Below are positions 1 to 8,445 of a stretch of DNA of 64,000 bases, piece after piece. The stretch comes from JAFMKE01 sp037624485 (GTDB taxonomy: Bacteria; Bacteroidota; Bacteroidia; Chitinophagales; UBA8649): contig JASJJC010000009.1 of the NCBI GenBank assembly GCA_037624485.1, forward strand, positions 290,320 through 354,319, in the 5' to 3' direction. How positions within the stretch are numbered: the first letter of the stretch is position 1; each line of letters begins with the position of its first letter. The translations under genes and the position numbers were made by a program. The notes beneath the pieces were generated by a model. That model ran no database searches. It saw only the letters and a program-made list of their open reading frames with translations, and was not told where the DNA came from.

Positions 1-232
1 TTCCATCTGAAGCTAAAGAAACAGAATAGCCGCTGCGATCATCTGCTGCCTCTCCATCTATATCATTTCCTAGTTGTGAATAATTATTATAATTCCCACT
101 TTGAGTTAAATATGTTCCGTTAAATAGAATGGAGTCGCAAGCGGAAATCTGACTGAAACCATAACATGGAATGCACAACATAAGAGCTATCAAACCAATT
201 AATATCGGGAAAGTGACATTTATTTTTTTCAT
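1..232 (-). CDS. Exported FG-GAP-like repeat protein, 5' part only
   Basis: The first 77 codons of a minus-strand gene that runs off the left edge. The N-terminus is a clear signal peptide (MKKINVTF, a hydrophobic run to about residue 22, then a Cys/Tyr/Gly-containing cleavage zone). The last visible residues, 55-77, contain LGNDIDGEAADDRSGYSVSL, the typical repeat of Bacteroidota FG-GAP/beta-propeller proteins that usually carry a C-terminal T9SS sorting domain. The start is the ATG at 232; no other ATG lies close upstream in frame. The exported propeller call rests on about 20 residues, so the family is likely but the rest of the architecture cannot be seen. Confidence 0.6.
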   Translation of the reverse strand, partial: MKKINVTFPILIGLIALMLCIPCYGFSQISACDSILFNGTYLTQSGNYNNYSQLGNDIDGEAADDRSGYSVSLASDG

Positions 233-387
233 TGAAAAAGGTGTTTTGACTATACGTAAATATAATAAAAAAATATGTATTAACAATTGAACAGAATCAA
301 GATAAAACCACTTGCGAAGAAGAAAAATTTTTGTTGCATATAAATTTTATGTTAAGTATAAAACTAGTTATATTCGGCAACAGTACG

Positions 388-395
388 TATATTTG
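388..395 (+). promoter_or_regulatory. -7 promoter element for the DUF4293 gene
   Basis: TATATTTG matches the Bacteroidota -7 consensus TAnnTTTG exactly and ends 17 bases before the ATG at 413. I see no clear TTG at the -33 position. Confidence 0.5.
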
Positions 396-412
396 CTTAC
401 TAAAGAAGAAAA

Positions 413-802
413 ATGATTCAACGTATCCAAACCATTTATTTTACGATTGCAGCTTTGTTCGCTGGCATGTTCAGCTTTTTTAGTGATTTCGCCATAATAA
501 GCTTAAATAGTAGGGGTGTTCAGGAGCTTAGTTCTTCAGGTTTGGCAATTATTTCGGGTATACTTGCTTTTACTACAATTTTCTTTTTTAAGAAAAGGCG
601 TATTCAATTGACATTGATAGGGCTAAATAGTATAATTCTAATTATAACTTTAATTTTATTTGTGTTGAGTGAGGGTATATCTGAGTTTTATAAGGACTGG
701 CCGTTCTATCTTTTGATAGTCTCTGTTGTGGCTTTGATTTTGGCAAGGAAGGGTGTTAAAGCCGATGAGGAACTGATTCGATCGGCTGATCGACTGAGGT
801 AG
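413..802 (+). CDS. DUF4293 family four-helix membrane protein
   Basis: A 129-residue inner-membrane protein of unknown function. Four hydrophobic segments are visible (roughly residues 8-28, 40-60, 65-85 and 97-112). The family signature is at both ends: the start MIQRIQT and the end DEELIRSADRLR, which is characteristic of DUF4293, a Bacteroidota-restricted family. Length is normal for the family. It starts at an ATG 17 bases downstream of a good -7 box and looks like a single-gene transcript. Function unknown; family assignment is from the conserved termini. Confidence 0.85.
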   Translation: MIQRIQTIYFTIAALFAGMFSFFSDFAIISLNSRGVQELSSSGLAIISGILAFTTIFFFKKRRIQLTLIGLNSIILIITLILFVLSEGISEFYKDWPFYLLIVSVVALILARKGVKADEELIRSADRLR

Positions 803-869
803 GTTTACGTTGATTGAATGCATAACTTTCTAAATTTGAATAAAATATTCCCATAAAATACTTAGAGCG

Positions 870-900
870 TTGTTTGCACTATTAATTATTCTTAACTTTA
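870..900 (+). promoter_or_regulatory. Promoter of the small lipoprotein gene
   Basis: TTG at 870-872, a 20-base spacer, then TAACTTTA at 893-900 (consensus TAnnTTTG, last base off). The expected transcription start is near 905. That would leave about 5 bases before the TTG codon at 910, or about 77 bases before the ATG at 982. Confidence 0.45.
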
Positions 901-909
901 GATGAGATT

Positions 910-1245
910 TTGGAGCGAATAAAAAAACATTATCCGCCAAGTATCCGAAAGGCAAATAGATTAAATAAAAAAAGTAAGTGGATGAGAATTATAGCAATAG
1001 TAGGACTTAGTTTAATGATTTTTTTAGGGGCATGTAAATCCAGTTCCGCGGTTACCTCGGCATCAAGCGATGCACAGTACGACGGGACTATTCAGCAAGA
1101 GGGTAAAAGTGAAAACATTAGTTCTGAAGGGAAAGAAGTTGACCAATCTTCAAATGGAATAGTGAACCCCTTAGAAGTAAGTCCACAAAGCGGGGGAATG
1201 AAGAAGAGTATTCCAATTAAAAAAAGTTCTTCAGGCGGTAATTAA
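910..1245 (+). CDS. Small putative lipoprotein
   Basis: A small protein with a hydrophobic segment followed by the lipobox LGAC, so it is probably a lipid-anchored envelope protein. After the Cys it is Ser/Gly/Lys-rich and low in complexity, with no recognisable domain. The start is ambiguous. TTG at 910 gives 111 residues with a 24-residue basic N-terminal extension, and the promoter sits directly upstream of it. ATG at 982 gives an 87-residue protein with a conventional type II signal peptide (MRIIAIVGLSLMIFLGAC). I list the longer form and consider the two about equally likely. Function unknown. tRNA-Arg follows. Confidence 0.55.
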   Translation: MERIKKHYPPSIRKANRLNKKSKWMRIIAIVGLSLMIFLGACKSSSAVTSASSDAQYDGTIQQEGKSENISSEGKEVDQSSNGIVNPLEVSPQSGGMKKSIPIKKSSSGGN

Positions 1246-1259
1246 TTAAATTAATTTTA

Positions 1260-1267
1260 TACATTTG
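1260..1267 (+). promoter_or_regulatory. -7 promoter element for tRNA-Arg
   Basis: TACATTTG matches TAnnTTTG and is followed by GCAG. It lies 37 bases before the mature tRNA start, a typical distance for Bacteroidota tRNA promoters. Confidence 0.6.
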
Positions 1268-1303
1268 CAGCCCGAAAAGAATAGAAATATTCTTCGAGGT
1301 ATT

Positions 1304-1377
1304 GGGCCAGTAGCTCAGCTGGATAGAGCACCTCCCTTCTAAGGAGGCGGTCCTAGGTTCGAATCCTAGCTGGCTCA
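1304..1377 (+). tRNA. tRNA-Arg (anticodon TCT)
   Basis: A complete cloverleaf. Acceptor stem GGGCCAG pairs with CTGGCTC (one G-T pair). The D arm is TAGCTCAGCTGG-type. The anticodon stem CCTCC/GGAGG encloses loop CTTCTAA with TCT at 1338-1340. The T arm has GGTTCGAATCC and the discriminator is A. The 3' CCA is not encoded (CAC follows). TCT reads AGA/AGG arginine codons. Confidence 0.95.
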
Positions 1378-1378
1378 C

Positions 1379-1412
1379 AAAGTCTCATTCCATTTGGTTT
1401 GAGACTTTTTTC
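1379..1412 (+). terminator. Rho-independent terminator after tRNA-Arg
   Basis: The inverted repeat AAAGTCTCA / TGAGACTTT with a loop of about 12 bases is followed by a T-run (TTTTTTCTTTT). Confidence 0.75.
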
Positions 1413-1452
1413 TTTTCGAGGTTTTGGTTTGATGATTAACTAAAATAAAATT

Positions 1453-3972
1453 TTATCTCTCGATGATTACTTTTTTCGTAATCAATCCATTTTGAGTTGC
1501 AAGCTGCACTAAATAGATGCCTTGACTAAGTTCACTAAGATTTACCTCTAAAATGATATGCTCTGCTGAATGCTTATAGGTTTCAAGAATTTGCCCTTGC
1601 ATATCAACAATACTCACCAAAACATCTTCATTTACAGCACTTAAGTCAAGGTTAAATCTACCAGTACTTGGGTTAGGATAAACCATGAAGTCTGTTGCAT
1701 TAACTTGTTTGATTCCAACCGAAGGCTGGTATGTAGTATCCGCATTGAATGGTGTATTTCTAAATGAAATCAAATGTGACTTAACGATTAAATTAGGATT
1801 GAATCCGTCGTCACAGTTAGTGCATGTTGTGCCTGATATACATCCAGGATTGTTTGGATGGCATAAATCTACATAGTCTTCGTCAAAGATATATTTCAGC
1901 TCTACTGGGGTATTGGAAATATATGGGGTCATATCATAATCAAACCATTGGGCAATACTACCAGGGCACCAACCTGCTCTGTCGTATATCCATGTCCCAT
2001 TTTGCGGACTACAAGCATCTGGATTAGGATTGCAATCATTCCAATTGTCTTGAGAAAATGTCTCAACTCCACCCACCCAAATGTGGTGCTCATCTCGATG
2101 GAATTCAGCAGCATTTCCAGTGTTGTTATCTCCCCAACCATGTCCAGTTGATACCAGTTTTAAGGCAGAAGCCTCCACACCATTTTCGTAAGAAAAGTCA
2201 TAGATTTCACAGGGTTGTAGGTCTGCCATGTTCCCAAAGTCATAGGTTTCGCTCCACAACTTATCTATTTTACTATAGGCTTGTTCGGGTATACCCGCAT
2301 TGTATGCCAAGTTTAAGCTGTACAAAAAACCATTGCCTTGCGTGCCTAAATTTCCTCGAAAAGTTACTTTACCTTGCAGCAGCGACATAAAATCGCTCAA
2401 ATCAATATTATGGGAACAGGCTACTCCATATGGTGTTAAGTATCTTATAATCTCGTACCATTCTCCGTTATGTCCTTTAACGCTTAAACTTGAAACACGG
2501 TCCCATGGATCGCACCCTCCTGGGGGACAATCAATACTCAAGGTAGCATATATCGAATCAAAAGCCCCCACATAGCTAGGTAGCGTAGCTTCTACATCTT
2601 CGGTGTAATTCTCTAAATCTAACCACAGGTCATCAAATGCGTCAATACTAAGGTTGCTTGCTGAGGAGCTTATGTTGAAATCAATGGATTGAATAACGGA
2701 TCCTCCATAATTGTTGGCAGCTCTTACTTCAAAGGTATGCGTTCCATAAGCTTCGGGTGTCCACCATGCCGTGTAATGCTTATTTCCCCAATCTTTCAAT
2801 CCAACGTTTATGCCATCCACTGAAAAATATACAGCATTAACATCAAATAGATTGTCGAAGTCAATATCTACGATTGCTGCAAGCTCAATGGGCATAAAGT
2901 TCATCATATAAAAATCGCCTGCTAGTGGGTTTCGAATATCAATATTTGGCACATTGCCTAATGCGTCAATGACCATAAATGAAGATTCAATAGGAGCCGC
3001 TGGATTAGAGGAGATATCTCCATCTTGCTTGGCTCTAATAACAACTTCTCCCGGAGTTCCTGCCAAGGTAATTGTAGATCCACTCACTGAAGCCGGCCCA
3101 CTTACCACCTCAAAACTAACAGGTAAACCTGAAGTGCTATTCGCATTTATTGAAAAAGGAGCATCTAAACTTACTTTATTATCAATTTGAGGGAAACTAA
3201 TCGCCTGCTCGCCAATGTCTAGTGTCCCGCTAAAATTTGAACTATCGCCTAATAATTCTAGGTGCATTAATTGCGCATTTCTAGTTCCGTTACCGGTTAA
3301 AGATTCCAATTCCACGATACTTGTGTTGTTGCCATTCGGAAAGCCATGGTCAAATTTATAGTAAAGGACTAAATCTGTTTCATCGCCTTGAAGCTCATTC
3401 GCCATCATATTGTTTAGGTCAGTCGAAGAAAGTGCTTTAGTCCACAAGCATACCTCATCAGCTCGTCCTGGATAGACGAAGTTAAATCCTCCCTCTAAGC
3501 TTTTTCCTACGGCAAAAGGTTTATCGATAGAGCTAATCACGCCACTCGCAGAGCTGCTTCCTATCGATACACCATCTATAAATAATACTAAACTTGCCCC
3601 ATTGTAGACTAAGGCAATATGTTGCCATTGATTGGGGATGATTGTTCCAGCTGGACCAACAACTTCATGCAGGCCTGTGTTGGTTAATAAACGGCATTCC
3701 AAAGCACCTCCACCAAGTTGCAGAATATAGAAGCCTCCTGTTCCAGTGCCATTGCCGCGAATACCCATCATCCCTGCTCCGTATTGATATCGATCTGCAT
3801 TAAACCAACCTGCCATGCTGATTGCATTCTCATTCGCAATTAGTTGAACAGCAGAATCTAATACGACATAGTCATTGTTGCCGTCAAAATGTAAATGTTG
3901 ATTGCTTTGCGCTTGAGCGATTTCAGTTAAGCCTACAATAACTAGAAATACGAATTGGAATATATTTTTCAT
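1453..3972 (-). CDS. Exported LamG + PNGase F-like protein with T9SS sorting domain
   Basis: An 839-residue secreted protein, predicted to remove N-linked glycans from glycoproteins outside the cell. Order: signal peptide (1-22), LamG/concanavalin-like domain (about 25-215, with DEVCLWTKAL and YYKFD motifs), a linker with an Ig-like region (to about 440), a PNGase F-like two-domain region (about 445-750), and a type A T9SS tail (about 765-839, VYPNPSTGRFNLDL). PNGase F hallmarks are visible: GEWYEIIRYLTPYGV, STGHGWG and DRAGWCPG (D664). By alignment from memory with Elizabethkingia PNGase F, D491 (WDR) and E623 (AEF) fall where the catalytic Asp60 and Glu206 lie. Several Cys pairs fit an exported, disulfide-bonded fold. 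A general carbohydrate-binding role without amidase activity is possible. Confidence 0.8.
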   Translation of the reverse strand: MKNIFQFVFLVIVGLTEIAQAQSNQHLHFDGNNDYVVLDSAVQLIANENAISMAGWFNADRYQYGAGMMGIRGNGTGTGGFYILQLGGGALECRLLTNTGLHEVVGPAGTIIPNQWQHIALVYNGASLVLFIDGVSIGSSSASGVISSIDKPFAVGKSLEGGFNFVYPGRADEVCLWTKALSSTDLNNMMANELQGDETDLVLYYKFDHGFPNGNNTSIVELESLTGNGTRNAQLMHLELLGDSSNFSGTLDIGEQAISFPQIDNKVSLDAPFSINANSTSGLPVSFEVVSGPASVSGSTITLAGTPGEVVIRAKQDGDISSNPAAPIESSFMVIDALGNVPNIDIRNPLAGDFYMMNFMPIELAAIVDIDFDNLFDVNAVYFSVDGINVGLKDWGNKHYTAWWTPEAYGTHTFEVRAANNYGGSVIQSIDFNISSSASNLSIDAFDDLWLDLENYTEDVEATLPSYVGAFDSIYATLSIDCPPGGCDPWDRVSSLSVKGHNGEWYEIIRYLTPYGVACSHNIDLSDFMSLLQGKVTFRGNLGTQGNGFLYSLNLAYNAGIPEQAYSKIDKLWSETYDFGNMADLQPCEIYDFSYENGVEASALKLVSTGHGWGDNNTGNAAEFHRDEHHIWVGGVETFSQDNWNDCNPNPDACSPQNGTWIYDRAGWCPGSIAQWFDYDMTPYISNTPVELKYIFDEDYVDLCHPNNPGCISGTTCTNCDDGFNPNLIVKSHLISFRNTPFNADTTYQPSVGIKQVNATDFMVYPNPSTGRFNLDLSAVNEDVLVSIVDMQGQILETYKHSAEHIILEVNLSELSQGIYLVQLATQNGLITKKVIIER

Positions 3973-4045
3973 TCACGATTATTTTTCCAAAAATAGCGAT
4001 TATTTTATAAGTAGTATTTGTTCAGAAATTTCAAAAGAACTTGCT

Positions 4046-4053
4046 TAAATTTG
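4046..4053 (+). promoter_or_regulatory. -7 promoter element just upstream of recQ
   Basis: TAAATTTG, an exact TAnnTTTG match, ends 6 bases before the ATG at 4060. This favours that ATG over the in-frame TTG at 4018, which lies upstream of the box. No clear -33 TTG at normal spacing. Confidence 0.5.
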
Positions 4054-4059
4054 AAAAGT

Positions 4060-5973
4060 ATGTTTAGTCCAAAAGACATTCTCTTAAAATATTGGGGGTT
4101 CCATACTTTTCGACCCTTACAAAGAGAAATTATTGAAAGTGTGTTGAACGGTAAAGATACGCTCGCACTGTTGCCGACAGGGGGTGGAAAATCTATCTGT
4201 TTTCAAGTCCCAGCATTATGCCAAGAAGGTATTTGTATTGTGGTCTCTCCGCTTATTGCACTGATGAAAGATCAAGTTCATAACCTTGCAAAAAATGGAA
4301 TTTCAGCAGCTGCAATATTTTCTGGAATGAGCAAACGACAAATTGACCAAACATTGGATAACTGTGTTTATGGGAGAATTAAATTTCTCTATGTATCCCC
4401 TGAGCGATTACAATCAGCTATCTTTAAGGAACGAGTAAAACGCATGTCAGTCAATCTATGGGCGATAGATGAAGCTCATTGCATATCGCAATGGGGGTAT
4501 GATTTTAGACCGCAATACTTGCAAATTGAAGAAGTACGTTCTGCTCACCCTGATGTGCCTGTTTTAGCATTAACTGCAACTGCTACGCCAAATGTAGTAG
4601 TTGATATTCAAGAAAAGCTCGCATTCAAAAAATGTAATCTATTACAAGGAAGTTTTTTACGTCCAAATTTGAGTTACTCTGTACTATATGAGGATGCTAA
4701 ATATTCCAAGTTAGTAGATATTCTTCAAAAAGTAAGTGGGTCTTCGATTGTATATGTCCGAAGTAGACGTAAAGCAAAAGAAATTGCAGATTATCTAAGT
4801 CAATGTAAAATAAGTGCCACTTATTATCATGCTGGATTAAAAACAGATGAAAGAAGTATTCGTCAGGAAAATTGGTTGAATAATAAATTGCGAGTCATTG
4901 TAGCTACTAATGCTTTTGGAATGGGAATAGATAAACCCAATGTAAGGACCGTAGTTCATATGGATATGCCCGAAAGCCCAGAAGCTTATTTTCAAGAAGC
5001 AGGAAGGGCTGGTCGAGATGGCGAAAAATCATATGCTGTTCTTCTATTCAATTTAGCCGACAAGATGCAGGCTATGGACCGATTAGAAAATACTATGCCC
5101 AGTATCCCAGAAATTAAGAATGTTTATAATGCCTTGGGAAATTTTTTACAATTAGCAATAGGTTCTGGTTTGGAGCAAGCTTATCCATTTGATTTGGCAA
5201 GATTTCGTAAACAATATGATTTTAATGCCCTGAAGACAATCAATGCCTTGAAGTTTCTTGAACAGGAAGAATACATTTACCTTTCTGATTCGGTATTTCA
5301 ATCATCAAAAATAATGATCAAGGCCAATAAAGCTTTGCTGTATAAATTTATGGTAGAGAATAAACAATTCGAACCCTTGATTAAATATCTGTTAAGGGCG
5401 TACAGTGGAGTTTTTGATGGGTTTACTAATATTGACGAAAAAAAGTTAGGTGAAATTTTAAATTCAAACAAAATAAAAGTTGTTAAAGCACTTAGCTTCT
5501 TAGATCAGATAGGGATCATTCAGTATGAAAAGTTTTCAGATGATATATACCTGCGCTTTTTATTGCCAAGGGTGGCTGCAATTGATTTGGCCATAAGTAA
5601 GAAGAATATTGAAAAAAGGATTGCAACATATAAGGAGAAGCTTGAAGCAATGATTCACTATTCATCGAATAAGCATCAATGTCGAAGCAATTCCCTTTTG
5701 GAATATTTTGGAGAAATCAGAGCGGACAGATGCGGAATATGTGATTTTTGTGTAGGCAGAAATAAATTGGATATTAGTGAGTTAGAATATCAAAATTTAA
5801 TAAAATTAGTTAAAGAAGAATTTGGTGATGAAGAGCATACGCTGGAATATATTATTTCAGTGCTTCCTTTTCCCAATAAATTAGTGCTCACTAATTTTTT
5901 AAAATGGTTGATTGATTTTGAGATTATTATTAAGCAAGAAAACGGAAAATACTTTTGGAGTCGAAAAAAATAA
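4060..5973 (+). CDS. recQ: RecQ-family ATP-dependent DNA helicase
   Basis: A 637-residue 3'-5' DNA helicase for recombination and replication-fork repair. The Walker A segment is PTGGGKS (K44), motif II is DEAHCISQWGYDFRP (DEAH at 137-140), and motif VI is QEAGRAGRDG. The RecQ zinc-binding subdomain has C541, C558, C561 and C564 (RCGICDFC). No HRDC domain follows, which is common among short Bacteroidota RecQ paralogues, so another RecQ copy may exist elsewhere. The frame is open back to a TTG at 4018, but the ATG at 4060 begins the conserved region (SPKDILLKYWGF) and has a promoter box directly upstream. The 3' end overlaps the next gene by 19 bases. Confidence 0.92.
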   Translation: MFSPKDILLKYWGFHTFRPLQREIIESVLNGKDTLALLPTGGGKSICFQVPALCQEGICIVVSPLIALMKDQVHNLAKNGISAAAIFSGMSKRQIDQTLDNCVYGRIKFLYVSPERLQSAIFKERVKRMSVNLWAIDEAHCISQWGYDFRPQYLQIEEVRSAHPDVPVLALTATATPNVVVDIQEKLAFKKCNLLQGSFLRPNLSYSVLYEDAKYSKLVDILQKVSGSSIVYVRSRRKAKEIADYLSQCKISATYYHAGLKTDERSIRQENWLNNKLRVIVATNAFGMGIDKPNVRTVVHMDMPESPEAYFQEAGRAGRDGEKSYAVLLFNLADKMQAMDRLENTMPSIPEIKNVYNALGNFLQLAIGSGLEQAYPFDLARFRKQYDFNALKTINALKFLEQEEYIYLSDSVFQSSKIMIKANKALLYKFMVENKQFEPLIKYLLRAYSGVFDGFTNIDEKKLGEILNSNKIKVVKALSFLDQIGIIQYEKFSDDIYLRFLLPRVAAIDLAISKKNIEKRIATYKEKLEAMIHYSSNKHQCRSNSLLEYFGEIRADRCGICDFCVGRNKLDISELEYQNLIKLVKEEFGDEEHTLEYIISVLPFPNKLVLTNFLKWLIDFEIIIKQENGKYFWSRKK

Positions 5974-7037
5974 TTTTATTAGCTAGTAGTGATATTAACT
6001 ATGACCAGCGCTTGCAGAAGATTGCATCATCTTTGATGAAATTTAAAAAAAATGTATTGCTCCTTGGCCGAAAAAAGCAAGGTGCTGAAGCCTTGCAAGT
6101 TCAAAAATATCAGCAGGATAGGGTTCAATGTCTCATAAACAGAGGTATGTTGTTTTATCTAGAATTGAATTTTCGATTATTTTTTCGGGTACTTGGAAAG
6201 AAGGTTGATGTGGTTTGCGCTAATGACCCGGACACCTTACTTGCCGCATTATTGATTAAATGGTTTAGTCGGGCTGATTTAATCTATGATGCTCATGAGT
6301 ATTTCATTGAAGTTCCAGAATTATCGGGCAAAGTAATTAAACAGAAAATTTGGAGTGGTATCGAGAGATTTGGTGTCAATCATGCGATAAAATGTTATAC
6401 TGTAAATGAGAGCTTGGCTAAATTGTTTGGAGAAAAGTTCGGAAAACCATTTAGCGTGGTGAAGAATGTTCCACTTGCAAGTAAGCATGCAATTGATGCA
6501 AACAAATCCGATTTTATCTTGTATCAGGGCGCTTTGAATAGGGGAAGAGGCTTGGAATCATTGCTTGTAGCAATGCTGCAAGTCGATGCTCATTTAGTAA
6601 TAGTAGGGAAGGGAGATATAGAAAGCGAACTGCATCAATTAGTTCAATCACTCCATCTTCAAGATAAAGTAAGTTTTAAAGGTTACGTTTTTCCTGCGGA
6701 ACTTAAACATCTTACAGCAAGCGCATACATTGGGGTGAACTTACTTGAAGGGAGTAGCCTAAATTATCATTATTCTTTAGCAAACAAGTTTTTCGATTAT
6801 ATGCATGCGGGTGTTCCGAGTATAAACATGAATTTTCCGGAGTACGCAAAAATACATAAGGAGGCAGCAACAGGAATTTTAATTGAAGACTTGAACCCAG
6901 AGGAATTGGGTAGTGCTATTAATACCTTGTTTGAAGACAAACAATTGTATAGTAAATTCCGAAGTAATTGCGAGCAATTAAGTAAGCGATATAATTGGGA
7001 AGAAGAAGAAAAAATACTAATTAATATTTATACTTAA
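5955..7037 (+). CDS. GT4-like glycosyltransferase
   Basis: A 360-residue cytosolic or membrane-associated glycosyltransferase with the GT-B fold. The N-terminal Rossmann half starts IILLASSDINYDQRLQK and contains ANDPDTL and YDAHEYF. The C-terminal nucleotide-sugar half has YQGALNRGRGLESLL, VGKGD and the donor-site region YSLANKFFDYMHAGVPS. The start is a TTG inside the end of recQ, because the next ATG (residue 28) would delete the first beta strand. Acceptor and sugar are unknown. Coupling to recQ is probably only translational economy. It ends with a 4-base convergent overlap with the next gene. Confidence 0.82.
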   Translation: MESKKIILLASSDINYDQRLQKIASSLMKFKKNVLLLGRKKQGAEALQVQKYQQDRVQCLINRGMLFYLELNFRLFFRVLGKKVDVVCANDPDTLLAALLIKWFSRADLIYDAHEYFIEVPELSGKVIKQKIWSGIERFGVNHAIKCYTVNESLAKLFGEKFGKPFSVVKNVPLASKHAIDANKSDFILYQGALNRGRGLESLLVAMLQVDAHLVIVGKGDIESELHQLVQSLHLQDKVSFKGYVFPAELKHLTASAYIGVNLLEGSSLNYHYSLANKFFDYMHAGVPSINMNFPEYAKIHKEAATGILIEDLNPEELGSAINTLFEDKQLYSKFRSNCEQLSKRYNWEEEEKILINIYT

Positions 7038-7390
7038 TCATCTACAAAGAAGAATGCATCTTCAATGTGTTCAAGTGAATGTATTTTGCTTAAAGCAATA
7101 ATATCGAATCTAACTTCTCCCTCCCATTTATTCTCAGCTATCCAGTGATTGGCAGCGAGCATTATTCTTTTTTGTTGGGCCTCATTGACAAAGTCCTCAG
7201 GGTGGCCAAAATCATTCCTACTTCGTAATTTCACCTCTACAAAAACGATGGTTTTTTCCTTCATCGCGATAAGGTCTATTTCAAAATGACTATACCTGTA
7301 ATTATGCGCGATTATTGAATAATTGCAAGCACTAAGAAAATGCGCAGCCTGCTTTTCACCTGCTTTTCCTAAGTCATTGTGTCTAGCCAT
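7034..7390 (-). CDS. yraN: YraN/UPF0102 family nuclease-fold protein
   Basis: A 118-residue protein of the UPF0102 family, a predicted endonuclease fold related to Holliday-junction resolvases; its exact role is unsettled. Visible signatures are GKAGEKQAAHFL at the N-terminus and the nuclease-type core FEIDLIA ... VFVEVKLRS (Asp, Glu-x-Lys). I chose the ATG at 7390 (MARHNDLGKAGE) because family members begin just before GxxGE. The longer frame to 7453 adds a non-conserved stretch inside the divergent promoter region. Transcribed away from the isomerase gene at 7468. Confidence 0.85.
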   Translation of the reverse strand: MARHNDLGKAGEKQAAHFLSACNYSIIAHNYRYSHFEIDLIAMKEKTIVFVEVKLRSRNDFGHPEDFVNEAQQKRIMLAANHWIAENKWEGEVRFDIIALSKIHSLEHIEDAFFFVDD

Positions 7391-7467
7391 AAAACTAATG
7401 TACAAATAAACCGCATAATTTGGCATTGTGCTTATTTGGCTATTACTTTGCACCTTAAATAAAGTTT

Positions 7468-8445
7468 ATGGAAAAATTAATTGAGAATTTTGCGGAACAG
7501 ATGAAAACGGCTCTGGAAATTGGAGAGGCCTACAGCTTTAAAACAAGTCCAAAACAATTTTCTAATGTAGTGATATGTGGACTAGGAGGATCAGGGATTG
7601 GTGGTAGCCTTATCAAAGACGCAACCATCAATGAAATTAATATTCCAGTGAATACGGTAAATGGATACTTTTTGCCGGCTTATGCTGATGAGGGTAGCTT
7701 GATTATCATTTCATCCTACAGTGGAAATACGGAAGAAACTTTACATTGTTTGGAGGAGGCATTGAGGAGGAATGCGACGATTTGTGCCATCACATCAAAT
7801 GGTAAAGTAAAGGAAATGAGTCATAAACATGGTTTTGATTGCATTTTTATTCCTGGAGGAGATCCTCCGCGCTCAACGCTAGGATTTTCTGCAACACAAT
7901 TGTTATATATCTTAAATTATTTTGAATTAATCTCAGATACATTTAAAAATGATTTAAGAAAAACTATCAATTTAATCAGTGCAGACAAGGACAATATCAA
8001 AAAAATAGCTAATGAATTAGCAAACGGTATTTATAATAAAATTCCGGTTTTGTATAGTTCAGATCATATAGAATCCGTAACTATCCGTTGGCGTCAACAA
8101 ATTAATGAAAATGGAAAGCAGTTATGCTGGCACCACGTGTTACCTGAGATGAACCATAACGAATTAGTCGGTTGGCGAGATAAGAATGAAGACTTAGCTG
8201 TAGTATTTTTAAGGAATGATAATGACTTCGCTAAAGTTGCCAAGCGAATGGACCTGAACAAAGAAGTTTATAAAACCTGCACACCGCATATTTATGAAAT
8301 TTGGTCTAAAGGTGAAAGCTTCTTAGAAAGAGCGATATATTTAATCCATCTTGGTGATTGGTTGACGCTCTATTTATCTCACTTAAGGGGTTATGACACC
8401 ACAGAAGTAAATGTTATAGACCGGTTAAAAGCAAATTTGGCTTAA
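7468..8445 (+). CDS. Bifunctional phosphoglucose/phosphomannose isomerase (SIS domain)
   Basis: A 325-residue cytosolic sugar-phosphate isomerase that interconverts glucose-6-P or mannose-6-P with fructose-6-P. It resembles the archaeal-type PGI/PMI family. Two SIS halves are visible. The first carries the phosphate-binding signatures CGLGGSGIGG (about 36-46) and SSYSGNTEET (82-91). The GGDPPRSTLGF segment (about 131-141) is typical of this family, as is the N-E-N-x-K active-site stretch NENGKQLCWHHVLPEMNHNEL. Length matches the family. Its stop overlaps the next start (TAATG), so it is translationally coupled to the pseudouridine synthase. Single-substrate specificity cannot be excluded. Confidence 0.85.
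   Translation: MEKLIENFAEQMKTALEIGEAYSFKTSPKQFSNVVICGLGGSGIGGSLIKDATINEINIPVNTVNGYFLPAYADEGSLIIISSYSGNTEETLHCLEEALRRNATICAITSNGKVKEMSHKHGFDCIFIPGGDPPRSTLGFSATQLLYILNYFELISDTFKNDLRKTINLISADKDNIKKIANELANGIYNKIPVLYSSDHIESVTIRWRQQINENGKQLCWHHVLPEMNHNELVGWRDKNEDLAVVFLRNDNDFAKVAKRMDLNKEVYKTCTPHIYEIWSKGESFLERAIYLIHLGDWLTLYLSHLRGYDTTEVNVIDRLKANLA

Noticed and set aside
1685..3190. Several plus-strand frames within the PNGase F-like gene
   Set aside because: All lie antisense to a well-supported 839-codon gene and show no domains.
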